A DNA stretch of 32,912 bases, from assembly GCA_022573815.1 (NCBI GenBank), contig JACZTG010000024.1, positions 1 through 32,912 on the forward strand. Reading direction: 5' to 3'. This document shows positions 1-8,074 of the stretch, in pieces; within the stretch, counting starts at the first letter, position 1, and the number at the start of each line of letters is the position of its first letter. The stretch is from Candidatus Neomarinimicrobiota bacterium. Its GTDB lineage: Bacteria > Fidelibacterota > SORT01. Position numbers and translations under genes: made by a program. The notes beneath the pieces were generated by a model, which saw only the letters and a list, made by a program, of their open reading frames with translations, was not told the origin of the DNA and did not search any database.

Positions 1-56
1 ATATCGATGCGCCGGGAGTCGGCGAAACTATCGGCAAATTTGCGGTGATTAAATGA
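1..56 (+). CDS. C-terminal end of an unidentified protein (partial)
   Basis: The window opens inside a reading frame that runs from base 3 to a TGA at 54-56 and encodes a short tail ending GETIGKFAVIK. It has no start in the window. The tail is too short to assign to a family. It lies about 160 bp upstream of the GH130-type gene on the same strand, with a promoter in between, so it is probably the last gene of a separate unit. That it is coding at all is inferred from the protein-like composition only. Confidence 0.45.
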   Translation, partial: IDAPGVGETIGKFAVIK

Positions 57-81
57 CATTCTCCGGACGAAATCAGCAACG

Positions 82-99
82 GATATTCAGCCGAATATC
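82..99. repeat. Short inverted repeat (7-bp arms)
   Basis: GATATTC at 82-88 and GAATATC at 93-99 are perfect inverted arms around a 4-base loop. It sits just after the stop of the partial gene at 56, where a terminator would be expected. However, the stem is AT-rich and no T-run follows directly; the T-run at 131-138 is about 30 bases away. A weak terminator or a protein-binding site are both possible. Confidence 0.3.
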
Positions 100-164
100 T
101 TCAGCAATTGGTAACCTGTCTCGTATTCTCTTTTTTTTAACGATGTAGTTCGATTTAGAAAAAA

Positions 165-193
165 TTGGCAACGCATTTTGTCCTATTTATAAT
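165..193 (+). promoter_or_regulatory. Sigma-70-type promoter of the GH130-like gene
   Basis: TTGGCA at 165-170 (5/6 match to the -35 consensus), a 17-base spacer and a perfect TATAAT at 188-193. The expected transcription start is near base 200, which leaves a leader of only about 15 bases. The Shine-Dalgarno AAGGAG (198-203) lies right at that start, so initiation is probably at the upstream edge of the range or the message carries a minimal leader. Confidence 0.6.
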
Positions 194-214
194 TAAGAAG
201 GAGAAATAATAATC

Positions 215-1189
215 GTGAAGTTGAAACGTTATAGTGGTAATCCAATTTTAGAACCGAGGGGTGATGATTGGGAGTCTGTATCTGTTTTTAACCCGTCAGC
301 AGTCTATAAAGACGGCAAAATACACCTTTATTATCGCGCATTGGGAGATTATTATCCAAGTGTTTCAAGGATTGGATATGCGATATTTGATGATGATTTA
401 AATTTAGTGGAGCGGCAATCAGACCCTGTGTTGATTCCGGATGAAAGAATGTGGGAGTGGTCGTTAGAAGACCCAAGAGTCACTGAAATCGACGGAGATA
501 TTTATCTGACGTATGTTGTAACGACTCCAAATCCTCCCAGTGAGATACGAAAACGGTTGGGCATTCCCAAACCTGGACCAACCGCGCAACCCAGAACTGC
601 TTTGGCTACGGTCAAAGATTTTAGGGAGTTCAAACGCTATGGTTTCATTACGCCATATGGCGCCGATGAACGCGATGTCGTGCTCTTTCCTGAAAAAATT
701 GGCGGAAAATATGCCGTACTACATCGACCACATAACTGGGTTGGAGAAGAATACGGAACTTCGGGTCCGTCTATCTGGTATGCCGAGACGGATAGTATTG
801 ACCAGAAGATAACAAATCATAAACTTGTAATGAAAGCGGAAACAGAGTGGGAGGGAAATAAGCTGGGAGCCGGACCTCCTCCCATAAAAACGGAATCCGG
901 TTGGCTTTTGATTTACCACGGCGTCGATAGTAACAAGGTTTACCGGGCTGGAGCTGCGCTTTTGGATTTGAAAGAGCCGTGGAATGTGCTTGCCCGTACA
1001 CGGGAACCTATTCTTGAACCGATTGAAGATTTTGAAAAAAACGGAGATGTTCCGAATGTGGTGTTTCCCGAAGGTATGGTTGTCGTTGACAAATCGCTCA
1101 TAGTTTTTTATGGCGCTGCTGACAAAGTTTGTTGCGCTGCTTCTGTTAACTTGGATGAATTTATCGGAGATTTACTTTCAGAGGAGTGA
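215..1189 (+). CDS. GH130-family glycoside phosphorylase/hydrolase (mannosyl-phosphorylase-like)
   Basis: A 324-residue cytoplasmic protein with the five-bladed beta-propeller signature of GH130. It has NPILEP near residues 9-14, FNPSAV at 25-30 followed by a YYRA strand, and SLEDPRV around 83-89, where the DPR motif is expected to hold the catalytic Asp (D86). Further on are an LFPE segment, GAGPPP and a C-terminal PEGMVV strand. Known members phosphorolyse or hydrolyse beta-1,2- or beta-1,4-linked mannosides; the linkage cannot be read from the sequence. The start is GTG at 215 with AAGGAG at 198-203. No signal peptide is seen. It has its own promoter, and about 600 bp separate it from the glycan locus downstream. 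A role in recycling or trimming mannose-containing glycans is inference. Confidence 0.85.
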   Translation: MKLKRYSGNPILEPRGDDWESVSVFNPSAVYKDGKIHLYYRALGDYYPSVSRIGYAIFDDDLNLVERQSDPVLIPDERMWEWSLEDPRVTEIDGDIYLTYVVTTPNPPSEIRKRLGIPKPGPTAQPRTALATVKDFREFKRYGFITPYGADERDVVLFPEKIGGKYAVLHRPHNWVGEEYGTSGPSIWYAETDSIDQKITNHKLVMKAETEWEGNKLGAGPPPIKTESGWLLIYHGVDSNKVYRAGAALLDLKEPWNVLARTREPILEPIEDFEKNGDVPNVVFPEGMVVVDKSLIVFYGAADKVCCAASVNLDEFIGDLLSEE

Positions 1190-1804
1190 TTATAAGAATT
1201 ATCATAATTTGAAGTCCGGGAGGAAGAAGAATTCAATGCTTGGTCAGCTGAGAAAGCATCCGAACTCGCCGGTGAAGTATGGTAGGGAAATTTATAGAAA
1301 ATAATTCTGAAGATATTTAGCTAATATCCCCAATCAATCTATTTGTTATCGCATAATAGATTCTTAAGTAGCCAAATCGGGACACGCAAATGGTCTCTAT
1401 TTGGTCATTAGTCCCCGTAAGTACCTGATACTCAAAATACAACATAGTAGTGAAAACCGATGTGTCTCCCGACTTGGCGGGGACAGGCTGTGCTTCTTCC
1501 AGAGGAATTCCTGCGGAAGATTCCCCCAAGGAGGTCCCTTCGGGACGCGAGGCGCCGCCACTTAAGCCAATATGAATATCAGTTTATCCTTATCGATGGA
1601 ATATTCGATGTTTTGGCAAAATTCAGGAGGCATCCCATATATTACCGTCTAATCATTAAAGTTATTGATTGAAAGACCGATAATATTCTTATGGAAGTAC
1701 CACCGGCGGAATTATGCTTCAAAACTGCGGACACAGTGAGAATGGTATCCGAAGGGGTAGCTGTTGCTGCATCTTAACGAAATTAGGAAGCATCCGGCAA
1801 CCTA
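1190..1804. other. 615-bp gene-poor stretch with possible gene debris
   Basis: No convincing gene is present. The distal part (about 1568-1777, plus strand) has protein-like composition in one frame: a segment ending at a TGA (1670-1672) is followed in the same frame by an open stretch with an ATG at 1691 and a TAA at 1775-1777 (28 residues, ending VAVAAS). This could be a decayed gene. Around 1222-1280 another short frame reads like a protein C-terminus ending at a TAG near 1280. None resembles a family I recognise. The middle holds the GC-rich folded element described separately. Confidence 0.4.
1463..1560 (+). ncRNA. GC-rich structured element, candidate RNA or dispersed repeat
   Basis: Three local hairpins follow one another. 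TGTCTCC (1463-1469) pairs with GGGGACA (1479-1485), with one G-T pair. TCTTCC (1495-1500) pairs with GGAAGA (1515-1520) around a palindromic AGGAATTCCT. GTCCC (1534-1538) pairs with GGGAC (1542-1546). A long-range helix TGGCGG (1475-1480) with CCGCCA (1555-1560) would enclose the last two hairpins and competes with the first. The island is clearly more GC-rich than its flanks. It matches no riboswitch or housekeeping RNA I know. A mobile or dispersed repeat is an equally good reading. The strand is uncertain. Confidence 0.35.
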
Positions 1805-3742
1805 ATGCAGGCTATTCATTTCATACTTCTCACAGGAATTCTGAGCTTTAATTGGTGGCTGCGTTCTCGATTCAGGAACCAACCTCTTGACTGGGACCAC
1901 GGAATTTACGGCTATCTGAATTATTGGTATCAAAAAGAAGGCAGAAATATAATACCAGTGCACGGTAAATCGGATAGCCTGATAAGCTGGGGTAAACCCG
2001 GATTGACATATCTGATGTGGGTGGTGGTAAAACTGTGCGGAGCTAATCCAAGGAAGATAAGAGATTTTGATTCGGCGTATTATCTCCTGAATACGCTTGG
2101 AGTATTTTGGCTGGGGAAAGTTGCATTTAGCGTCGAAGTCGGATTGGCTGCTGCCGGCATATATGCTTTTTATTCGAGCGTTCCATTCACGTGGACAGCG
2201 GACGAAAATCCGGAAAACTATCAAACGCTGTTTATTACCCTTTCAACCGCAGCTTTTATACAATACGTAAGAACCGGTTCAGACATTTGGCTGGTTTTCT
2301 CAGGGGTGACCGCATTTCTAACTATACTTTTAAAGCAGAACAGCACGCTGTATTTTGCGGGATTTGGATACCTGCAGCTGTTTATGTTAAATGACTACAC
2401 AGGTTTTTTACTTTTCACCGGCAGCGTTACGGTTCCCCATTTGCTCCTCTTCGGATTTTATATGAGCAGGGGCTATTCCCTTAAATGGCTTTTAGGAACT
2501 TTTCTTATCTATCCTTCGCTTCACTCAATTTCATATATAATGAACCTCACGCGGGAAAAAGGTAAATGGGTTACTCATAAAGATAAGTTGTCGAAGTTGA
2601 TACAGCTAAAAATAAACGTCTCCGCATATATGAAAGAATCTTCTCCTCTCTGGCTCGCTGGAATATTAGGATTGGCGTATATAAGTTATAATGAAACAGG
2701 ATATACCAATTTTATCTTTTTGAGTTTATTCTCCGGAATAATTTTAGGATACTTCCTGCCTCACAAATTCTTCCCAAACTACTTTATTCCGTTTACTCCG
2801 GTTTTGGCAGTTGCCGCATCGTATTGGATAATAGAAAGTGCGACCTTAAATTTGGGCGTAGCGGATGGCTATCTGACTATTTCAGCTTCTTTAGCGTTAG
2901 CGGGTCTTGCCGTTCTGTCAATTTCACCGTTATACGCGTATTTTTTCAAATCTACTCCATCCGAACAGGCGCTTTATCAATATAAACACAGCCTACCGAA
3001 CTTCCTGGCTTCGGAGGAGATAGCAAACCATATTAAAGAAAACACATCTCCTGAGGATACGATATTTGTCTGGTGCTATAACCCGGAGATCTATTTCCTC
3101 TCCGAGAGACGTTCAGCTGTAGGGCATTTGCTTTTCAATCGTGGTATAACGAGAACGATTATCGATATGAGTTTCGAAGAGATCTATTTGAGGATGATAG
3201 ATGACCTTGTTTTAAACGAAGCAAAATACATCGTTTTGATAACCGGCGGAATGTCAACAGACTTAATCAAGAAACTTACCGGACTTGAATACGAAATGGA
3301 TAAAAGATTCAATACAAGATTAGGAGTCGATGATTCACGCGCTTATACAACATATAAATTGAACAGCGCCTCGTTCGTGCCCGCTTTATCAAAAATGGGC
3401 GAGAAAGATTATAATTCCGGCAACAACTCAAGGGCGTTGGAGATATTTGAAAAGCTCGTAAGGATAGAACCTTCAAACGCCGAGTACAAAGTAAGTCTTG
3501 CAACAGTGTTGTGGGCGGAGGATGAAAAGGAAAAGGCGCGTGAACAGATTGATCGTGTGCTGTCATTAGACCCCGAATATAAAGACGCTATCATCAGTTT
3601 TGCTGAAATGGCGCGGGATGAGAGCGACCGGAAAATGGCAGTCAGCTATTTTGAAAATTATTTAACGACAGAAGGATACGATCCGGAGATTGAGGTTTAC
3701 CTCTCAGATTTTAACAATGAGCTGAAGGTGGAAATTGAATAA
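1805..3742 (+). CDS. GT-C-type membrane glycosyltransferase with C-terminal TPR domain
   Basis: A 645-residue integral membrane protein with about 11-12 hydrophobic segments over residues 1-385. A soluble domain follows, and tetratricopeptide-like repeats fill about 527-645 (the G-D-Y-NSGN-ALEIFEKLVRIEPSN pattern and its repeat). The loop after the first membrane helix has an acidic PLDWDHGIY motif, placed as in polyprenyl-phosphate-sugar-dependent GT-C enzymes of the ArnT/PMT type, where an early acidic residue is catalytic. It probably transfers a sugar from a lipid carrier on the periplasmic face. The start ATG at 1805 follows an in-frame TAG at 1784-1786, so it cannot lie much further upstream; no strong Shine-Dalgarno is seen. 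Its end overlaps the next gene by 8 bases. Substrate unknown; the family call is by topology and motif. Confidence 0.75.
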   Translation: MQAIHFILLTGILSFNWWLRSRFRNQPLDWDHGIYGYLNYWYQKEGRNIIPVHGKSDSLISWGKPGLTYLMWVVVKLCGANPRKIRDFDSAYYLLNTLGVFWLGKVAFSVEVGLAAAGIYAFYSSVPFTWTADENPENYQTLFITLSTAAFIQYVRTGSDIWLVFSGVTAFLTILLKQNSTLYFAGFGYLQLFMLNDYTGFLLFTGSVTVPHLLLFGFYMSRGYSLKWLLGTFLIYPSLHSISYIMNLTREKGKWVTHKDKLSKLIQLKINVSAYMKESSPLWLAGILGLAYISYNETGYTNFIFLSLFSGIILGYFLPHKFFPNYFIPFTPVLAVAASYWIIESATLNLGVADGYLTISASLALAGLAVLSISPLYAYFFKSTPSEQALYQYKHSLPNFLASEEIANHIKENTSPEDTIFVWCYNPEIYFLSERRSAVGHLLFNRGITRTIIDMSFEEIYLRMIDDLVLNEAKYIVLITGGMSTDLIKKLTGLEYEMDKRFNTRLGVDDSRAYTTYKLNSASFVPALSKMGEKDYNSGNNSRALEIFEKLVRIEPSNAEYKVSLATVLWAEDEKEKAREQIDRVLSLDPEYKDAIISFAEMARDESDRKMAVSYFENYLTTEGYDPEIEVYLSDFNNELKVEIE

Positions 3743-4736
3743 AAAGAAAACAATAGTGACCGGGGGAGCAGGATTTATCGGCAGTCATATTACCGAAAGG
3801 CTGCTCGGCGACGGACACGATGTGACTGTTTTGGATAATTTTTCAACCGGCAGGCAGGAAAACCTGCATCATTTGTCAGAGTTTGAGAACCTGAATGTAG
3901 TGCATGCCGACATATCTGTTCAGGAAGAGATAACGGAATATTTCGCGGATGTGGATTGGGTTTTCCATATCGCTGCTTTGGCTGATATAGTCCCCTCGAT
4001 AGTGAATCCGTCTCTTTATCATAAGTCAAACGTTGACGGCACAGTCTCGGTTTTGGAAGCTTCAAGAAATGCCGGAGTGGAACGATTTATTTATGCCGCA
4101 TCGTCTTCTTGCTACGGATTGACAAAAGAGTTTCCGACTCCTGAATCGGCAAAGACAGAGCCTGAGTATCCATACGCTTTGACAAAATTTGTCGGAGAAC
4201 AATATGTCATGCATTGGGGGAAGGTTTATGACCTGCCGGTGGTGAGTCTCAGGATGTTCAACGTATATGGGCCGCGTTCGAGAACATCGGGAACTTACGG
4301 GGCTGTATTCGGTGTGTTTCTTGCCCAAAAATTGGCGGGCAAACCGTTTACGGTCGTTGGTGACGGGACTCAGACAAGGGATTTCGTATCTGTGACGGAT
4401 GTTGCGGATGCTTATCTGAAGGCTGCGGAATCAGATGTGACAAACGAGATATTTAATGTGGGTTCCGGAAACGCCTATTCGATAAACAGGTTGGTGGAGC
4501 TGCTTGGCGGAGATGTGATATTCGTTCCGAAACGACCGGGCGAACCGGACTGCACATTCGGGGATATTTCAAAGATCAGGGGAACCCTTGGTTGGCAGCC
4601 CAAAGTCACTTTTGAAGAGGGCGTAAAGACAATGTTGGATAACATAGAGTATTGGAATGAGGCTCCTGTTTGGGAGCCTGAGGCGATCAGCGAAGCAACG
4701 GAGGAGTGGTTCAAATATCTTGGATGCGCGGGATAA
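3735..4736 (+). CDS. NAD-dependent sugar epimerase/dehydratase (extended SDR, GalE-like)
   Basis: A 333-residue extended short-chain dehydrogenase. The Rossmann motif GGAGFIG is at 10-16, the acidic coenzyme-binding turn is at VLDNFSTG (33-39 region), the catalytic serine lies in AASSSCYG (about 121-128) and the Tyr/Lys pair in YALTK (Y147, K151). Length and the FNVYGPR segment fit UDP-glucose-4-epimerase-like enzymes acting on NDP-sugars in the cytoplasm. The start is TTG at 3735, preceded by GAAGGTGG and overlapping the previous stop by 8 bases, so it is translationally coupled. Exact activity (4-epimerase, 4,6-dehydratase or heptose epimerase) cannot be decided from sequence alone. Confidence 0.85.
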   Translation: MNKKKTIVTGGAGFIGSHITERLLGDGHDVTVLDNFSTGRQENLHHLSEFENLNVVHADISVQEEITEYFADVDWVFHIAALADIVPSIVNPSLYHKSNVDGTVSVLEASRNAGVERFIYAASSSCYGLTKEFPTPESAKTEPEYPYALTKFVGEQYVMHWGKVYDLPVVSLRMFNVYGPRSRTSGTYGAVFGVFLAQKLAGKPFTVVGDGTQTRDFVSVTDVADAYLKAAESDVTNEIFNVGSGNAYSINRLVELLGGDVIFVPKRPGEPDCTFGDISKIRGTLGWQPKVTFEEGVKTMLDNIEYWNEAPVWEPEAISEATEEWFKYLGCAG

Positions 4737-6246
4737 AATAGTAAAACTTGAGGAGCTTCCCGAACTTCTGAAGGAGCATCGGAAAGCCGGCCAGAAAGTC
4801 ATACTCTGCCATGGAGTGTTCGATCTACTTCATCCCGGACATATAAAGCATATAGAAGCGGCAAAGAAAAACGGCGATATATTGGTGGTGACCATAACGC
4901 CGGATGAGTATGTGAATAAAGGACCGCATCGGCCGGTTTTTGATGAGCTCTACAGAGCGGAAACGATAGGCGCCTTAGAAAAAGTGAATTACGTTGCTAT
5001 CAACAAGTGGCCCTCGGCGGTTCATACGATAGAATTATTGACTCCCGATATTTATGTAAAGGGAAGCGATTATAAGAATCCTGATGAGGATATCACAGGA
5101 GAGATAGCCAACGAAAATAAGGCTATCGCTAAAGTGGGCGGACGAATAATCTACACAGATGAGGAAACATTTTCTTCATCAAAGATCATCAACGAAAACC
5201 TGCATCTGATTTCAGATGAAGCGAAGAAATTTATCTCCGGGCTAAAGAACCGTTATTCACAAGGAGAGATACTCGGCACTCTGAATTCACTACAGGACCT
5301 GAAAGTTACGATAGTCGGTGAGGCTATAATTGACGAATACATATACGGCGATACTATAGGCAAGTCCTCGAAAGACCCTCATTTAGTTCTCAGGCAGAAA
5401 AATATTGAAATCCATCTCGGCGGTTCGCTCGCCATCGCAAATCAGGTTGCGGAATTCTGCGGAGATGTAACCTTGGTAACCTATTTAGGCGATAGAGAAT
5501 CATACGAGGAATTGATCAAGGAGAAGCTTAATCCGGACATTATAACAAAATTTATTTACAAGACCGATTCTCCCACAATAGTTAAAAAACGGATAATTGA
5601 TGACTATTTCTTTCATAAGCTGATCGAAATTTACACGATAAATGACGAAGACCTGAGTAAGAAGCAGGAGAAAGAGCTAATCGAAATTCTTGACGCTCAG
5701 CTTGATGAATCCGATGCCGTGTTGGTTTGCGATTACGGTCATGGTCTGATATCGGAGAACACGATAAACTCTTTAAGCAAAACAAAGACTCACCTTGCAG
5801 TGAACGTGCAGAGCAATGCCGGTAATTTTGGCTATAATTTTATTTCAAAATATCCGAGAGCGGAACTGGTCACGGTGGATGAATCCGAACTGCGTCTTGA
5901 AAACCGGAATAAGTTTGGAGACGTAGAGGACTTGCTCGAAAACGTGTACGAAAAGATGGATTATGGACAGATTATCGTTACGCGGGGAGCGAACGGGAGC
6001 AGCGCATTCTCCCGGGAGACAGGACACATAAAAGCTCCCGCGCTTGCCGGAAATATCGTTGACCGGATGGGAGCGGGCGATACTTTCTTTTCACTTTCTT
6101 CGCTTCTGAGCGCAAGGGGTGTGCCTCTCGAAATTGTGTCGTTCATCGGGAATGCGGTAGGAGCGCTGGCTGTAAAAATAGTCGGAAACAAAGAGCCTAT
6201 CACGAAAATATCGTTGAAAAAAACACTTATATCATTGTTAAAATGA
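4720..6246 (+). CDS. Bifunctional sugar nucleotidyltransferase-PfkB kinase (RfaE2-RfaE1-like, reversed order)
   Basis: A 508-residue cytoplasmic fusion. The N-terminal half is a cytidylyltransferase-fold domain, with GVFDLLHPGH ending at residue 41, YVKGSDY at about 112-118 and SSSKII at 152-157. The C-terminal half (from about 187) is a ribokinase/PfkB domain with the GAGDTFF catalytic motif (GAGD 451-454). HldE of Escherichia coli has the same two activities in the opposite order (kinase first). The likely job is phosphorylation of a sugar phosphate at C1 and transfer of a nucleotide to it. I place the start at TTG 4720, 14 bases after GGAGGAG (4700-4706). The ATG at 4657 would prepend about 21 residues of arginine-rich sequence that is a shadow of the upstream gene. 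The gene overlaps that upstream gene by 17 bases. Substrate unknown. Confidence 0.85.
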   Translation: MDARDKIVKLEELPELLKEHRKAGQKVILCHGVFDLLHPGHIKHIEAAKKNGDILVVTITPDEYVNKGPHRPVFDELYRAETIGALEKVNYVAINKWPSAVHTIELLTPDIYVKGSDYKNPDEDITGEIANENKAIAKVGGRIIYTDEETFSSSKIINENLHLISDEAKKFISGLKNRYSQGEILGTLNSLQDLKVTIVGEAIIDEYIYGDTIGKSSKDPHLVLRQKNIEIHLGGSLAIANQVAEFCGDVTLVTYLGDRESYEELIKEKLNPDIITKFIYKTDSPTIVKKRIIDDYFFHKLIEIYTINDEDLSKKQEKELIEILDAQLDESDAVLVCDYGHGLISENTINSLSKTKTHLAVNVQSNAGNFGYNFISKYPRAELVTVDESELRLENRNKFGDVEDLLENVYEKMDYGQIIVTRGANGSSAFSRETGHIKAPALAGNIVDRMGAGDTFFSLSSLLSARGVPLEIVSFIGNAVGALAVKIVGNKEPITKISLKKTLISLLK

Positions 6247-7247
6247 ACGAATTTAAAAAGATAGCGATCACCGGCGGCGGTGGATATGTAGGGAGCGAAC
6301 TCGTCCCAACGCTTCTTGAACAAGGGAAAGAAGTAACCGTTCTGGACCTCTTCATCTACGGGGAAGATGTGTTTGGAGAGTATAGCGGTCACAAGAATCT
6401 TCGATGCATAAATGGCGACATACGAAATAAGGATGACCTGCGTGAGGCTTTCAGCGAATCCGAAGCAGTTATTCATCTCGCCTGTATCTCCAACGACCCG
6501 AGTTTTGATCTGAACCCAACATTGGGCAAAAGTATCAACCTTGATTCGTTTGACGGAATACTCTCCACATTGGAGGAAACAGGCGTACAACGGTTCATAT
6601 ACGCAAGTTCGTCCAGCGTTTACGGCGTCAGAGAGGAAGCGGATGTGAAAGAGGATACTCCGAAAAATCCTCTGACGGATTATTCGCGATTTAAACTGAT
6701 GTGCGAAGAAAAATTATCAGAATGGAAAAATCCCAACAAGTCGGATTGGACGATAATCAGACCCGCAACCGTATGCGGCTACGGAAAACGGCTTCGGTTG
6801 GATCTGACGGTAAACCTTCTGACTATTCACGCTCTTATAAACAACAGCATAAAAGTATTCGGCGGAAAACAACTTCGCCCGAATATTCATATTAACGATA
6901 TGGTTCGAGTCTATACAACCGTTCTTGAGGCTGATTCTGAAAAGATACACGGTAAAGTATTCAATGCGGGGTATGAAAATCGATCGGTGGAGGATATCGC
7001 CTTGATGGTTGCGGAAGAAGTCGGAAAGGATAGTATTGAAATAGATTATGTCCCCACTGACGACATCCGCTCTTACCATGTCAATTCCGATAAGATCGGC
7101 AGAGAACTCGGCTTTGAAACTAAACACACTATAGAGGACGCTATCACCGGAATTATTGCCGCTTATAATAAAGGCACCGTAAAAGACGGTATGAACAACC
7201 CACTTTATTACAACATAAAGCGGATGCAGGAGCTGAACCTGTCATGA
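6243..7247 (+). CDS. NAD-dependent epimerase/dehydratase (extended SDR)
   Basis: A 334-residue extended SDR with a GGGGYVG coenzyme motif at 11-17, an HLACISNDPSF segment at about 78-89, catalytic serines in ASSSSVYG (121-128) and the Tyr/Lys pair in YSRFK (Y147, K151). The HLA.ISNDPS pattern is typical of a sugar-nucleotide or sugar-phosphate SDR subgroup common in surface-glycan clusters. ATGA overlaps with the genes on both sides (6243-6246 and 7244-7247) place it firmly in the operon between the nucleotidyltransferase-kinase and the transketolase. It is only distantly similar to the SDR at 3735, so it probably performs a different step. Confidence 0.83.
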   Translation: MNEFKKIAITGGGGYVGSELVPTLLEQGKEVTVLDLFIYGEDVFGEYSGHKNLRCINGDIRNKDDLREAFSESEAVIHLACISNDPSFDLNPTLGKSINLDSFDGILSTLEETGVQRFIYASSSSVYGVREEADVKEDTPKNPLTDYSRFKLMCEEKLSEWKNPNKSDWTIIRPATVCGYGKRLRLDLTVNLLTIHALINNSIKVFGGKQLRPNIHINDMVRVYTTVLEADSEKIHGKVFNAGYENRSVEDIALMVAEEVGKDSIEIDYVPTDDIRSYHVNSDKIGRELGFETKHTIEDAITGIIAAYNKGTVKDGMNNPLYYNIKRMQELNLS

Positions 7248-8074
7248 TGACGACGATGGAAGTCGCAAACTCTCAGCTGGAGCGAATCGCCTCAAAAGCC
7301 AGAAAAGAGATAGTTCGAATGTCGTTCGAGTCAAAATCTCCTCATCTCGGCTCGTCTCTATCGGTGGTGGATATACTTATCGCCGCTTATTGGTACGGTC
7401 TGGACGTAGACCCGGAGAATCCCTACGGAGAGGGGAGAGACCGATTGATATTCAGTAAGGGACACGCAGCTGCCGCTCTTTATGCGGTATTGGCTCTCAG
7501 AGGATTTTTTTCTTTAGATCTGCTGGACAGTTACGCAAGGGAAGATACCTTGCTGGGCGAGCATCCGATAGCAAACGCTTTGCCGGGTTTGGAAGTCGCA
7601 ACCGGATCACTCGGTCACGGTCTTCCGATGGGAGTCGGGGTTGCGCTTGCAAACAAGATCAAGAATTACAACGCGAAAACAATTGTAGTGATGAGCGACG
7701 GAGAATGTAACGAGGGTTCGGTATGGGAAGCAGCGATGTTCGCTCCGGCGCACGACCTCGAAAATCTTATGGTAGTGATAGATTTTAACAAGTGGCAGGC
7801 AACAGGAAGAAGCAGGGAAGTTCTCTCGCTTGACTCTTTGGCGGAAAAATGGGAAGCGTTCGGATGGTCAACATATGAAGTGAACGGGCATGATATGACC
7901 GAACTGGCTGATGCGATGAGTTATTTCCCCGATAACAGTTGCAAACCGATAGCGATAATAGCGCACACCATAAAGGGTAAGGGCGTTTCTTTTATGGAGG
8001 ACGACAATAATTGGCATTATCGGATTCCGACTGAGGATGAAGTCGGGAAAGCAATCCTGGAGCTGACTATCTAA
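7244..8074 (+). CDS. Transketolase N-terminal (TPP-binding) subunit
   Basis: A 276-residue protein corresponding to the first half of transketolase. It has the SKGHAAAALYA segment, GSLGHGLPMGVG and the thiamin-diphosphate/Mg motif starting SDGECNEGS and ending at IDFNK. It should bind TPP and form an active site with the partner encoded immediately downstream, transferring a two-carbon ketol unit between sugar phosphates. Split transketolases occur in archaea and many bacteria, both as housekeeping enzymes and inside polysaccharide clusters; the context here argues for the second use. The start ATG overlaps the previous stop (ATGA), and the stop overlaps the partner's start (TAATG), favouring one-to-one synthesis. 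Confidence 0.9.
   Translation: MMTTMEVANSQLERIASKARKEIVRMSFESKSPHLGSSLSVVDILIAAYWYGLDVDPENPYGEGRDRLIFSKGHAAAALYAVLALRGFFSLDLLDSYAREDTLLGEHPIANALPGLEVATGSLGHGLPMGVGVALANKIKNYNAKTIVVMSDGECNEGSVWEAAMFAPAHDLENLMVVIDFNKWQATGRSREVLSLDSLAEKWEAFGWSTYEVNGHDMTELADAMSYFPDNSCKPIAIIAHTIKGKGVSFMEDDNNWHYRIPTEDEVGKAILELTI

Noticed and set aside
82-99. Inverted repeat as a terminator
   Set aside because: The stem is AT-rich with no adjacent T-run, so I list it only as a repeat.
1248-1798. Recurring AAGCATCCG near 1252 and 1788 as a repeat family
   Set aside because: Only two exact 9-base matches with unlike flanks; chance is a sufficient explanation.
1802-2224. 140-codon frame on the minus strand opposite the GT-C gene
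   Set aside because: It has no coherent domain and lies antisense to a clear multi-helix protein, so it is a shadow.
4657-4719. ATG 4657 as start of the nucleotidyltransferase-kinase
   Set aside because: It would add 21 arginine-rich residues that are a frame-shifted copy of the SDR 3' end. TTG 4720 follows GGAGGAG and gives a start that fits the family.
5961-6590. 209-codon minus-strand frame spanning the kinase/SDR junction
   Set aside because: It crosses two well-supported plus-strand genes and shows no domain of its own.
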